Origin: Symbiopectobacterium purcellii
GTDB lineage: Bacteria; Pseudomonadota; Gammaproteobacteria; Enterobacterales; Enterobacteriaceae
Assembly (NCBI RefSeq): GCF_019797845.1
Contig: NZ_CP081864.1
Location: 2,790,001 to 2,854,000, forward strand
Length of the DNA stretch: 64,000 nt
Direction of reading: 5' to 3'
The position numbers and the translations under genes were made by a program. How positions within the stretch are numbered: the stretch's first letter is position 1; every line of letters starts with the position of its first letter. Of this stretch, positions 47,040 through 56,537 are shown one piece after another. The notes below the pieces were generated by a model. The model saw only the letters and a list, made by a program, of their open reading frames with translations, was not told the DNA's origin and ran no database searches.

Positions 47040-47375
47040 TTATTGTGCTGCCGCCGAAGAGGGATAAATAGCAATATACACGTAGCCAAAACTGCCCAGC
47101 GTATCGGCTTCACAGGTCCATTCGTTGCAATGCAGCGTGATGCAGCCCTGCTGACGGGGATTCAGTTCCCCCGTGCGTAGCTTCTGTTCCAACTGCTTAA
47201 TCAGTTCAGGAAAGCTCTGTTCCAGATGACGGGCTTCCGTTTCGCTGAACGTACCGACAACGCTGGCCCGGTCTGCCAGATAATGAAGATAGTGGCCTTC
47301 CTGAACCAGCCTAGCTCCGAACTGTGGAGTAATAGCGCGTTTTAGTCCCCATTCCAGGGTATCAGACGATGGCAT
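47040..47375 (-). CDS. cbeA: CbeA-family type IV antitoxin
   Basis: The 111-residue product EWGLKRAITPQFGARLVQEG then LHYLADRA, ELNPRQQGCITL and CEADTLGSFGYVYIAIYP matches YeeU/YfjZ. CbeA counters CbtA not by binding it but by bundling MreB/FtsZ filaments. Located directly upstream of cbtA with 69 bp between, as in CP4-44. Confidence 0.92.
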   Translation of the reverse strand: MPSSDTLEWGLKRAITPQFGARLVQEGHYLHYLADRASVVGTFSETEARHLEQSFPELIKQLEQKLRTGELNPRQQGCITLHCNEWTCEADTLGSFGYVYIAIYPSSAAAQ

Positions 47376-47414
47376 GATAGCTTCCTTATAAAAACACGGT
47401 GGTAAATGTGGGCA

Positions 47415-47888
47415 TCACAGCCAACCACGTTCAGCGAACGACACCACCTCAGTGCCGCCAATAACCAGGTGATCAAGTACTCTGATATCAAGCGGTGAGA
47501 GGGAATTTTTCAGTGTATCGGTGATATGGCGATCGGCCTGACTGGGCTCGGCCCAGCCGGAAGGATGGTTATGTGCCAGTATCACGGCAGCGGCGTTATG
47601 ACGCAGTGAGGCTTTGAGGATTTCACGCGGATGCACTTCGGTGCTGTTGATACCGCCCAGCGCGGTAATTTCCTTTTCTATCAGGCGATGCTGGTTATCC
47701 AGATATAGCACCATAAAGACTTCGCGCTCCAGGCTACTGAGTTCCAGCAGTAACCAGCGTTTGGTGTCCTCTGAAGTTTTGAACTGGCGTGTATTTTTAC
47801 GCACTCGCTTTTCCAGCAGGCACAGCGCCATCTGGATAATGCGCTGCTCTTTGGACGCAATGCTGCCTGTCAATGAATTACATGACAT
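47415..47888 (-). CDS. RadC/YeeS family JAB-domain protein
   Basis: The 157-residue product has the JAB1/MPN metalloprotease-like motif [20 protein letters not shown] (H-x-H...D) preceded by [20 protein letters not shown]. RadC-like proteins of this length (YeeS, YkfG, YfjY) are standard members of these islands. The role is unresolved; a DNA-repair or anti-restriction part has been suggested for the family. Confidence 0.9.
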   Translation of the reverse strand: MSCNSLTGSIASKEQRIIQMALCLLEKRVRKNTRQFKTSEDTKRWLLLELSSLEREVFMVLYLDNQHRLIEKEITALGGINSTEVHPREILKASLRHNAAAVILAHNHPSGWAEPSQADRHITDTLKNSLSPLDIRVLDHLVIGGTEVVSFAERGWL

Positions 47889-47939
47889 GGTAAGTCCTTG
47901 AAGTGAGGTAATAAGGGAGAATAAACAAAAGGAGGAAAA

Positions 47940-48761
47940 TTAGGATGCCAGCTCCAGCATATTTTCGGCCAATATCCATAGGGCGCGGTTAAGTTTTACG
48001 TCACCATCAATCCCTTTGACAGCACGGGTTCTAGCTCGTTTACCTTGTACTGTACGGCCTGATAGTCCACCTTTTATCAAATTTTCCTGAATACGCTGGT
48101 AAGTGGTCCATAGATCGTTGCTTTCGTCCTGCCAGCGGCGAGGAGACAGGATTTGAGCCTCTGTCACTGGTTGATACTCTTCACCAAATCGGTAGGTTAA
48201 CGCAGCCTGAGCCAAGGAAGTCTGTGCCGGTGGTGGTAATAGTAAAGACTGCATGGCATCACGTTTTTCATCAATACGCTCAAATGTATCTAATATCTCA
48301 TAAGCCCCCTCAATAACACGGCCAACCACATCACCCTTATGGGGAACACGGACTTCACCCAAGGATTCACCACAAATTAAACCATTGTGGCAAACCTGTC
48401 TAAAAAGACCGGGCAACATTTGATAGCTGCTGGATCCGTCATGGCTATTCAGTAAAATAATCTCTGGCACCTGTTTGCCCGTAATTTGACCTTCCCGGCG
48501 CAAGCGCAGCATGTGCTTGGTATGCTCCCGTTTCTCCGGATCACGTACACGGGTTTGGCAGGCAAAAAATGGCTGAAAACCTTCACGCTGTAAGTTATCC
48601 AACAGGGTAATGGTGGGAATATAAGTATACCGTTCGCTACGCGAACCATGCTTGTCTTCACTAAATACACTGGGAACCGTGTGCGCCAGTTCATCACGGG
48701 TTAATGGACGGTCACGGCGAATAATATTTACCGCGCCAAAGCGCGAGGTCAACTTGGGCAT
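47940..48761 (-). CDS. DUF932 protein (YfjQ/YafZ type)
   Basis: The 273-residue product starts MPKLTSRFGAVNIIRRDRPL and contains RVRDPEKREHTKHMLRLRRE, LLNSHDGSSSYQMLPGLFRQ and CHNGLICGESLGEVRVPHKG, the DUF932 signature shared with YfjQ, YafZ and phage ArdC-neighbouring proteins. No known catalytic motif. It precedes the RadC gene, as in CP4-57. Confidence 0.9.
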   Translation of the reverse strand: MPKLTSRFGAVNIIRRDRPLTRDELAHTVPSVFSEDKHGSRSERYTYIPTITLLDNLQREGFQPFFACQTRVRDPEKREHTKHMLRLRREGQITGKQVPEIILLNSHDGSSSYQMLPGLFRQVCHNGLICGESLGEVRVPHKGDVVGRVIEGAYEILDTFERIDEKRDAMQSLLLPPPAQTSLAQAALTYRFGEEYQPVTEAQILSPRRWQDESNDLWTTYQRIQENLIKGGLSGRTVQGKRARTRAVKGIDGDVKLNRALWILAENMLELAS

Positions 48762-48842
48762 AAAAACTCCTTATGTGCCAGAGTGAATGACCCTGGCACA
48801 TCTTGTTGAAATGATAATTAATGAAAGAATGGATTTCATATT

Positions 48843-49055
48843 TCAGGCAGTAAAAACAGTACGAAGAATAAAATTCATTATTGTAGTGGTTATTGCACCT
48901 ACCAATAAAAAAGCAGCCTCCCGGGCTGCTTCAACTTCTTCGTCATTATAACCTGCCTGCCGTAAGTGCTCAGCCACAAAATCCTGAGCTTGAGCACCTG
49001 AATACCAGGTAATTACTTTACCTAATGCAGCAATTAACATTTTAAGTAATGACAT
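48843..49055 (-). CDS. Small hypothetical membrane-associated protein
   Basis: A 70-residue product MSLLKMLIAALGKVITWYSG..HLRQAGYNDEEVEAAREAAF with a hydrophobic C-terminal segment (LLVGAITTTIMNFILRTVF). Family not recognised. Same strand and spacing as the neighbouring island genes, with a plausible ribosome site. Confidence 0.6.
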   Translation of the reverse strand: MSLLKMLIAALGKVITWYSGAQAQDFVAEHLRQAGYNDEEVEAAREAAFLLVGAITTTIMNFILRTVFTA

Positions 49056-49087
49056 AATGCCTGACCTTTATCGATAATATTTGAAAG

Positions 49088-49494
49088 TCATTCCTTATCA
49101 CAGGGATAGTACTCAGAATCAAAGGGGGGGAAGTCTTTATTTCCTGTAACATTAAATGTGTATGACTTTCCAGTCGCATCACTGACGCGAATGACTTTCG
49201 CCTGACGTAATGCCTCCCATTCTGTTTTTATCCGATCTAATGAGTGAAAGGGTTGTGATACATCATGCCATCAACCTGTAGCTGAAAATAATCACCGCTA
49301 AACCCTGCCTGTACACGTAAAACAGGCGGTTTTGAGGAGTATAATTCACAGCTGATTTCAAGATAATGCTTATCGTCATTACTCAGATGAACGCCTGCAT
49401 ATCCCTGCAATGACCAGTATGTCCACTCAGCCGCAACAGCACTGCCTAAGGGTAGCAACAGTATCGCCAATACGGCACCTTTTAAGTATTTCAT
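49088..49494 (-). pseudogene. Exported hypothetical protein, frameshifted
   Basis: From 49494 the product has a signal peptide (MKYLKGAVLAILLLPLGSAVAAE) and reads to MYHNPFTH then stops at 49237. One base further on, LDRIKTEWEALRQAKVIRVS and SYTFNVTGNKDFPPF continue in the next frame to a stop at 49088-49090, so one T is missing near 49248. The repaired protein would be about 135 residues and periplasmic. Function unknown. It forms a pair with the exported gene upstream. Confidence 0.7.
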
Positions 49495-49536
49495 GTGGCA
49501 TATCCTTATATTTCAGTGAGATATTGATGTGTTATT

Positions 49537-49902
49537 TCAATCAAAAGTGAATGTCCAACCGCCTTTGTCTGTATCCACCTGGACTTCTGAGGCAACACAA
49601 TTATTGTAAAAAGGGACTTTTACTGATTCACCAAAGCGCAGTGTTGCCGGAATAATGGTTTCCTTATTACTGGTGCCGAAGTATTTCAGATTTCCGATAC
49701 GGCAATTACCACGATTGACACTGATATTATTGATGCGAACAGTATCGGTTTGAGCGGTGACAACGACATCAACGTAGCGATTTCCCGCCACATGGACATT
49801 GTTATATGCCATTACCTTTATTGGTACTGGTATTTGCGCACCGATCACCATTCCAGAGAAGAGGAATGACAATGCGGGTAACAACCATTTTGAATGATTC
49901 AT
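49537..49902 (-). CDS. Exported hypothetical protein
   Basis: A 121-residue product from ATG 49902 (MNHSKWLLPALSFLFSGMVIG) with a signal peptide cleaved near GAQ, then a beta-rich domain with two cysteines (NRGNCRIGN and YNNCVASEV). The strand pattern is a little like pilin or CsgG-linked folds, but I do not recognise a family. Intact and same-strand with the frameshifted exported gene 42 bp downstream. Confidence 0.65.
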   Translation of the reverse strand: MNHSKWLLPALSFLFSGMVIGAQIPVPIKVMAYNNVHVAGNRYVDVVVTAQTDTVRINNISVNRGNCRIGNLKYFGTSNKETIIPATLRFGESVKVPFYNNCVASEVQVDTDKGGWTFTFD

Positions 49903-49999
49903 GCAATAACTCCTTATAAAATGCGTATAATATCTCATTGCGTAAAGTAGTGATTTAATAAATGTGAATGAGTTTGACTATACTCATTGTTCATCTCAT

Positions 50000-50677
50000 T
50001 TATTCACGTATGAGCTCACAGATATATTGAAAGTGTGGTAACGCTGTAATGAATCGTTTATCCTGAAAAATTCGTCTCATTTCCTCCTTTTTACTAAATG
50101 AACTAATGGTCATCGCTACATCCGTAATTGCCACCAGATTAAATACTTTTATGTGGTTTTGCTTTTCTGTCGCCAGATACCATTCCCCATCAAAGTAAAT
50201 AAGGCGATAGGGGGCAATCGCGATTTGTCTGCGACCATTATGTAAAAAGTTGATTAATCGATTTTTAACAATAGCCTGAGTAATGGCATAAAAACCACCG
50301 AACAAAGAAGGGACATTCCGTGGCGGTGCGTTATAGACGATATAGGGAGAGTCCTGTCCTGCATCCAGCAAAACGGAAAGTAACTTTTTATCCAGTGCAG
50401 GGAAAAATTGTGCCACATGGGTGATACGTGCAAACGTAATGATATCGTGATCGGTACGAAATGGCCCCCTCGCATCAGAAAGACGCAAGTATCCATCTTT
50501 TAATTCGGTATCCAGATACTGTAACCGCTGTCGTAAATCTCTCTGAATCGTCCTTTCCGAGACATTGAATTCTAAAGCCAGTTGTTTGACTGACAGAGAC
50601 TCCCCCATGAAGAGCCTGCTGACTAAAATAGCCAGGCGACTGGCGAGCCGGTCGTAACGTTTTCCCTGTTCAGGCAT
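50000..50677 (-). CDS. WYL-domain transcriptional regulator (YfjR-like)
   Basis: The 225-residue product from ATG 50677 (MPEQGKRYDRLASRLAILVS) has an N-terminal winged helix (LSVKQLALEFNVSERTIQRD), then a WYL ligand-binding domain (IAPYRLIYFDGEWYLATEKQ). YfjR in CP4-57 holds the same position ahead of DUF932/RadC genes. WYL regulators often control defence or toxin loci. Likely the island's regulator (inference). Confidence 0.85.
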   Translation of the reverse strand: MPEQGKRYDRLASRLAILVSRLFMGESLSVKQLALEFNVSERTIQRDLRQRLQYLDTELKDGYLRLSDARGPFRTDHDIITFARITHVAQFFPALDKKLLSVLLDAGQDSPYIVYNAPPRNVPSLFGGFYAITQAIVKNRLINFLHNGRRQIAIAPYRLIYFDGEWYLATEKQNHIKVFNLVAITDVAMTISSFSKKEEMRRIFQDKRFITALPHFQYICELIRE

Positions 50678-50731
50678 AGTGATAATTCCTGTATAAATTC
50701 CGTGCATCCTTTTTGGCATACACGGAATAAA

Positions 50732-51020
50732 TTAATATTTGGTAAGGTTTTTCTGACGTAGCCAGGCGATAACGATGCAGGCAGGGATCGTGACTCGGTA
50801 TGCCGGGCCCGCAATATCCGACAGCATCCAGGCTGAACTGAGCGCTAAACCGACGGGGCCAGCGAGAACTGAAAGGGCGCGAGACGCAACGAACACGGTT
50901 CCCCAAGTGGCGATCCCGCCGAGTGCGGTGATAACGCTGGCCGCCAATGTTGTTGCGAGTTCCAAAGCGGCAACAGAAGAGGTTCGAATGGCTGCCTGTA
51001 TAGCGATAAGAATGAGTTGT
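50732..51020 (-). pseudogene. YaaW/UPF0174-like protein, C-terminal part
   Basis: The frame [65 protein letters not shown] resembles the C-terminal end of the YaaW family, with hydrophobic segments and the [10 protein letters not shown] motif. It has no start: upstream of about 51020 its frame runs into dptH sequence. So a deletion joined the end of this gene to the middle of dptH. Confidence 0.7.
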
Positions 51021-53361
51021 GGTGTTGGGCTGGCTCTTTTTCTTGCTTAAAATATTCTACTAATCCCAGAAACAGTTCTTTGGCGTTCCCTTGATTAATG
51101 GCATTAATAATCAACGCACTGTTTTCTGCGCTCTGGAACAACCGGGCGTAAGCGTCCGTGAACTCATTAAGTTTGTCTTTTACCAGACGTTTAACGTAGT
51201 CATGGCTGACCTGCCGCTGGGGAACCACATCAATCCAGAAGCGGTTTTCATCCACCGGCTGTAATTGCGCGTATTCATGCTCACTGTGATAAACAAATGG
51301 CACTAACCCGGAAACCATCAAGCGATCAAGAGTGATTGGCGGTAGTGCAGCAAATGATGCCGAATCGTGCTGTTCCGACTCCGCAACGATAGTTTCTGCC
51401 AGTTGTAGGTGGTAGGCCAGCACCAGAGGATGCAGCGGAGAGAGGCGCTCATGGCTATCATTGCGGCAGATCCCAAGATGCAGAAGACGTTTCTCTTGCG
51501 CTGTCAGCGCTCTGCTCAGACCTATTTGCTGGAGTGACTGTTCAAACGTAGTAACAATGTAGCTGACCAGTGCGCGATATTCCGCTGACCACGACACCAG
51601 ACTCGGCAGGGTGTTACGACGATGATAGTAGGCAAATAACTGCTCATAAGCGTTATGGAGATCGGGGTAGCTAGCAAGAAGTTCATCCAACGCAAACTCG
51701 CTATCGTCACTTCCCGTACCCAGCAGACGTTGCTCAATTAATGAGGCTTCCAATATCAACAACTGCTGGCGTACACCGACGACCTTATGTTCAGTATTAT
51801 CGAGTATGATGCGCCCTTTTAGTCGGTTCCAGGTTGCATTGCCCTCTTCCTTAAACAATTTGTTGAAACGGCTTTGGTCAAAAAGCAGTGGCAGCGTTAG
51901 CCCCTCTTCTGCTCCCGGTCCCTCTATGTTAAACGACAGACGGGAATCGCCAGACACGATCGCAAACTGAACCAGGTCACTTTGATTTGCCAACGTCTCA
52001 AAATTCACCTGAGCATAATGCTGGCAGTCTATGTCTTCGCTCTCGTCATTCAACGTACAGGTCAGGTTGCCAGACTCGGCAATACGCAGCGTGTTATCTT
52101 CCAGTTGCAGGGTTATTTGTTCTTTACCTGGCTCAATGCGGTAACAGTGCTGAATATCGTTCAGCCAGAATTGTCCCTGCTCGACCAACAACAGGCGAAA
52201 TTTATACTCTTCAGCTGAATTATTGCGGTTGGTCAGTTCGAGACTAAAGAAGCAAGGATGCCCGTCAAAAGGCACCGATGCCATAATGCGTGAAGTCTTG
52301 CCTCCCGCCCGGCTGGTGCGCCAGAAATGTGCTTTCTTTAACCGGCGATTATGGGCAATCTTTATCTGGTTATCCTGAAGATCATTACCCTGAAAACTGA
52401 ACTCCAGCTCAGCCTTTGATTGCCCTGGCAGCACCTGCACCAACAGACTGATGTCACGTTTGCCTGCCTTACTGGCGCTTTTCGCCCGTTGCCAAACCTC
52501 ACCGTTTTCGACGGAGACGTTCTCCAGCACCAGCTTTTGTTCACTATTCTGCTCTTTCTCTTTCCTATAGTCGGAGAAATCGAGCTCACGCCAGTCATCT
52601 TTATCGTAAAAATGCTCCTGAATGAATTTTGTACTAAACTCAGGCAGCACATTCTCCAGCTGTCCACTGTAGCGTTCAACACTATCTTCTATCTGGCGAT
52701 ATAATTTCCGGTTTTCATTCAGTCGGGTGCGTAGCTGCTTCTGGCTATAGTTCATTAGTTCATCATCTTTAAACAGATGAAGCTCAGAGAAATCCAGATT
52801 GCCATCATCCAGCAAGCGATACAGCGACGAGAAACCAAATACGGTCGCGCCTTCATCCAGTACCGTCGCCAGTTGATCCTCCAGCAAACAGCGGGACAAT
52901 TCCGAACGGTTACTATTAGTAGTAATGAGCTTTTCCAGTTGATGACTGAATGTTTGTGGGTACCAGATAGCATCCGGTGCCGCCACGTCTTTCGTGCTGT
53001 TAATCAGGGTATCGAGCATACTGTTGTGAATAATCAACAGCGCTGTTTGGGCAAAAACGCCGCTGCGCCCTGCAACTTCATCGCGCAAATGAGAAATGTA
53101 GTTTTCTGTGAATGCTGGGGCCTCGGCTCCGTGCAGTACAGGAATAAGCTGAACACCATTGCAAGGGAGGCAATCAATATATTGCCCTGGCGCAATTTCC
53201 AACTGATTGCTGTCCGCCAGAGAGACGAATGCTTCCCACAGTTTTAGGGCATTATCGGGATCGGGCGATTTGAACTGGTAGCGCTCGCCGGGCTGAATGA
53301 TGCCACCTACCCATTCAATAAAGGTTTCTGCCAGATAGGTTTCATACTGTTTTACGGACAT
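51020..53361 (-). pseudogene. dptH: DptH, phosphorothioate-dependent restriction helicase, 3'-truncated
   Basis: DptH is the large HerA-type ATPase of the DptFGH restriction complex. The start at 53361 gives MSVKQYETYLAETFIEWVGG, matching family openings. The frame runs 780 codons with the N-terminal and middle parts (RYQFKSPDPDNALKLWEAFV, LHPLVLAYHLQLAE, NRFWIDVVPQRQVSHDYVKR) to [11 protein letters not shown] at about 51020, then continues in the wrong frame over the YaaW remnant to a stop at 50845. Full DptH is about 1700 residues, so the C-terminal ATPase half with Walker motifs is missing. Restriction is probably lost. Confidence 0.85.
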
Positions 53362-53437
53362 ACACGGCGTCTCCACTATCACTCATTCGCTCTACATTTC
53401 CCATGCGTTCATAAAACGCCACCAGCGTTTGCGCCGA

Positions 53438-54682
53438 CTAATTGTCCAGATAAAAACCGCGCTGTTCAAAACCACGCAGCAGTTCATGTAGGCGGAGTTT
53501 GTCATTTTTTCCCACAGTGAGATTGGTCAGTAACAGAAGACGATCCTGATTCAGCACCAGCACTTTCCCTGCCCGACCACGGACCTGAATGAAATCAGTA
53601 CAAATCTGGCTCTCAAGCTCATTAATGTAATCTCGGTTCACCCTTGCTCTATCAGATCTTTTATTCTGAAACTGTCCAACAGCAACTGATTTTAGCTGCT
53701 TAAAGGCCTCATCCAAGTTTGCAGCTCGTTCACAAACCTGAAGTTCGCGCGCGACAATAAACTCCTGCAAGTAATTGTTAAGCGAATTTAGTACCTTTGA
53801 TGAATCTGAGTAATTGAAACAATCTTGATAAACCTGCCATAGCGGGCGTTTGGGTTGCCCTTTGTGCTTTTTATCATTCCACTGTAAAACTTCCAGCGCA
53901 GACAGCATCGGGAAAAGATTTTTACTATGCCGAGCAAAAAGCTTATAACCATAGGTTTGCACACCTTCCCGTTCTGCACTGGCTTTTTCCGAGTCAAGGA
54001 TGAAAAAAAGTGATTTGCTTTGCGGCTCCCCCTTTTGCCAATTATCTAGATTAAGCGCAAGTTGAGCGCACCAGCTAAAAGCATACAATCGCAAAGTATT
54101 GGCTAGTTCCTGTAGAAGATATTGTGGATATTCCGCTAGAAATGCTAAATCGGACTGAAAACATTTCGCAATAAAGGGAAGATAAGGTTGTTCTTTGGTA
54201 AATGGACTTTCACCAGAAAACTCATATACTTTTTCATCAAGCTTATTCAAAAGTTGCTTTTCGATAAAATTCAGTTTATCCGGCATTGGATAGTTGAGAT
54301 TAAAATCCCCCATCAAATTAGCGAAGAGAACTCCAAGACGCTTATCGGCTGCTGAACCAGAGTTTATTCTTTCATTGTTAAACTGGGATTGAAACAATAA
54401 AAACATAGGAGAAACACGAAAAATATCGTGGTTCGAAAAATACATTCGTTCCAAGACGGCCCAGAAATCTGGTTCGTCGATTATTTTTTCAAAATGGGCT
54501 TTGCAATCATCTCTGAATTGTTCAATCCCGTAAGACTCCTCGATTTTATGTTTCAAGGAATAGCTTAGCACCAAACCAATCACTATTTGCCAGTTAATAT
54601 TATTATTTTTATTTCGTATAGGAAGATAGCTAGGTTGTGGATTATTTTTCCTTACTTCCAAGATCTCTGAAATAGGATACAT
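53438..54682 (-). CDS. dptG: DptG, phosphorothioate-dependent restriction protein
   Basis: The 414-residue protein has the position (between dptF and dptH), strand and general sequence of DptG: LVLSYSLKHKIEESYGIEQF, PYLPFIAKCFQSDLAFLAEY, and a basic C-terminal third (SDRARVNRDYINELESQICT). No catalytic motif is visible. DptG is an essential part of the DptFGH complex that cuts DNA lacking phosphorothioate. It lies 4 bp after dptF. Identification rests mainly on the neighbours. Confidence 0.8.
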   Translation of the reverse strand: MYPISEILEVRKNNPQPSYLPIRNKNNNINWQIVIGLVLSYSLKHKIEESYGIEQFRDDCKAHFEKIIDEPDFWAVLERMYFSNHDIFRVSPMFLLFQSQFNNERINSGSAADKRLGVLFANLMGDFNLNYPMPDKLNFIEKQLLNKLDEKVYEFSGESPFTKEQPYLPFIAKCFQSDLAFLAEYPQYLLQELANTLRLYAFSWCAQLALNLDNWQKGEPQSKSLFFILDSEKASAEREGVQTYGYKLFARHSKNLFPMLSALEVLQWNDKKHKGQPKRPLWQVYQDCFNYSDSSKVLNSLNNYLQEFIVARELQVCERAANLDEAFKQLKSVAVGQFQNKRSDRARVNRDYINELESQICTDFIQVRGRAGKVLVLNQDRLLLLTNLTVGKNDKLRLHELLRGFEQRGFYLDN

Positions 54683-54686
54683 TCTG

Positions 54687-56342
54687 TTACCCCTCCATTC
54701 CGCTAATAGAGATCATATCGTCATCCAATCTTGCGCTATAAACTCGGCGCATACCATCATAAAATCTTATCTCAGTACTGAGCTTGATCTTATCAGAAAC
54801 TAAATCAATAATTTCGTCTAATAGAACAATAGCATTTTTATCGTATTTATTCGGACGATAATCATTATTTAACTTTTTCAATAATTCGAATAGGTTAAGT
54901 CCGATACGGATGGGGGGTAATGGATCTTCACCCACTTTTAAATGAACATCGAAGCCAGTAGGATGAGTAGTATGTTTACTACGGATAGCGTTCCAGTTAG
55001 GCTTCAGCGCTACTGGTGCAGTTATTTTAACCCCGCCAAACTCCCCCAAAAAAAATTCTTCTTTATGCTTACTCAACTCCGGTGCTTTACGGTTTGCATA
55101 GCGCTGGATCCCAGCGATAAGTTCAGAGGTGTAAAAGCGATTCAGTGATCTTTTTTGCTCCGGATCTGCTGTGTAATTTCTATGTAAGTGCCAGATTTCT
55201 GAATAATCTTCGAACAATGACTCTTTAAAGAACGCCAGAAATTTCTGGTGATAATTATTCCCCAGCGACTCATGTTGTAGCAGCCAGAAGAGTCGAATCA
55301 ATGAGGCGGCATCACCTGGCTTAACGCACTTGCGATCAAACGTAATATGTAAATGTTCAAGCGTTGCCAGGAAAGCATCCAGATCGGGATCAACAAGGCC
55401 AAGCTCATAGCGCAAAATGAATTGATCGAGTTCATAGTTATGTAATCTGGTGGGATCAAAATCAGAAACCTTTTTAATCAGATCATTTTCTGCGCCATTG
55501 AAGAGGTTATCAAAAAGGTAGCCAGGCCCCAGTAACAGGTGATGCAAAAAATCCAGTAATGTTCTTGTGGTAACAAACTGGTCTTTAATTAACCGGGTTT
55601 TAAAGAGTTGAGTGATTAAGACATTCTGAACACCAGGCATACAGAGCAGTTTGAAGTTAGCAACAGTATTTAAATCATCCTGCGTTAACTCATCACGTTG
55701 AAAAATAGTGTAAAAAAGGTTGTTATCATCATCACTTGTTAAGTGATTTAATAAGTTTTTTATAAAGGGTGAATATTGCCGATCTTCGTCAAACTTGAAC
55801 TTAGGATACTGCTCGAAGTCAAAAAAAGAACAATTTCCGCTACGGTAAGGGCGATTCCCATTCTGTTGTTCTGACAAGAATAAGTCAATCGCAGAGCGGA
55901 TAGCCTGATGATCCTCAGCACCCTCTCTGGCAAAGTTGGCGAGCATCCCAGTGTTGATACCGATGAGAAGCGGGTATGATTGTTGATGATGATTTTCAAA
56001 TAAATCATTCAATGCATCAATAGCTGACTGTCGAGGGGCAAAACTGTGCGTAGCATCCAGATGGAAACTAAACCTCTGCTGATATCGTGGTTCTGACTTA
56101 CAACGGGTTAAAATTTCGGATTTCCCATCCCCACTACTTCCGCAAAGAAAGACGATCTCACCAGGCTTCGCAATATCCAGGTAACGCTGTAACTCGTCTT
56201 CAATCTCTTGTTTAACAAAGAGTTGTTCTTTTAATTCATCGAATATATCTTTTTTCCGATGAGTCTCAGTACTTACAGAAAACGAAGATGACTTCGCAAG
56301 TACACCCAACGCTTTACGTAATGTGATTGCGCTCATAACCAT
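54687..56342 (-). CDS. dptF: DptF, phosphorothioate-dependent restriction ATPase
   Basis: The 551-residue product carries ALGVLAKSSSFSVSTE, a Walker A in EIVFLCGSSGDGKSEILTRC and FHLDATHSFAPRQSAIDALN, sequence patterns characteristic of DptF. It is the P-loop component of the restriction complex and probably forms rings. Start could be ATG 56342 or 56336 (MSAITLRKAL). Intact. The modification genes dndBCDE, normally next to dptFGH, are not here. Confidence 0.9.
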   Translation of the reverse strand: MVMSAITLRKALGVLAKSSSFSVSTETHRKKDIFDELKEQLFVKQEIEDELQRYLDIAKPGEIVFLCGSSGDGKSEILTRCKSEPRYQQRFSFHLDATHSFAPRQSAIDALNDLFENHHQQSYPLLIGINTGMLANFAREGAEDHQAIRSAIDLFLSEQQNGNRPYRSGNCSFFDFEQYPKFKFDEDRQYSPFIKNLLNHLTSDDDNNLFYTIFQRDELTQDDLNTVANFKLLCMPGVQNVLITQLFKTRLIKDQFVTTRTLLDFLHHLLLGPGYLFDNLFNGAENDLIKKVSDFDPTRLHNYELDQFILRYELGLVDPDLDAFLATLEHLHITFDRKCVKPGDAASLIRLFWLLQHESLGNNYHQKFLAFFKESLFEDYSEIWHLHRNYTADPEQKRSLNRFYTSELIAGIQRYANRKAPELSKHKEEFFLGEFGGVKITAPVALKPNWNAIRSKHTTHPTGFDVHLKVGEDPLPPIRIGLNLFELLKKLNNDYRPNKYDKNAIVLLDEIIDLVSDKIKLSTEIRFYDGMRRVYSARLDDDMISISGMEG

Positions 56343-56537
56343 CTGGTCTTGGAGAGAAAAATGTAACTATATTATACAAATGAGCATGTTATCTACACCA
56401 GTCTTAAAATTCCTTAAACTATTACCTACAGTTAAAGATGTGGGGCAAGATCCAGTGTCGTGCTTATGATTTTTTTTATCGCAATGTGCAAGCTGTACAC
56501 GGTCCAACCTGAGTTACAACCTGCACATATTTACCTA

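Noticed and set aside
50845..51019. Last 60 codons of the dptH frame as a genuine C-terminus
   Set aside because: The region codes for the YaaW-like remnant in another frame; the dptH-frame reading is Pro/Ser/Leu-rich without similarity.
53438..56342. dptF/dptG as a generic two-gene ATPase defence pair of a new type
   Set aside because: The DptF sequence patterns and the three-gene order with a DptH-like gene fit the known DptFGH system better.
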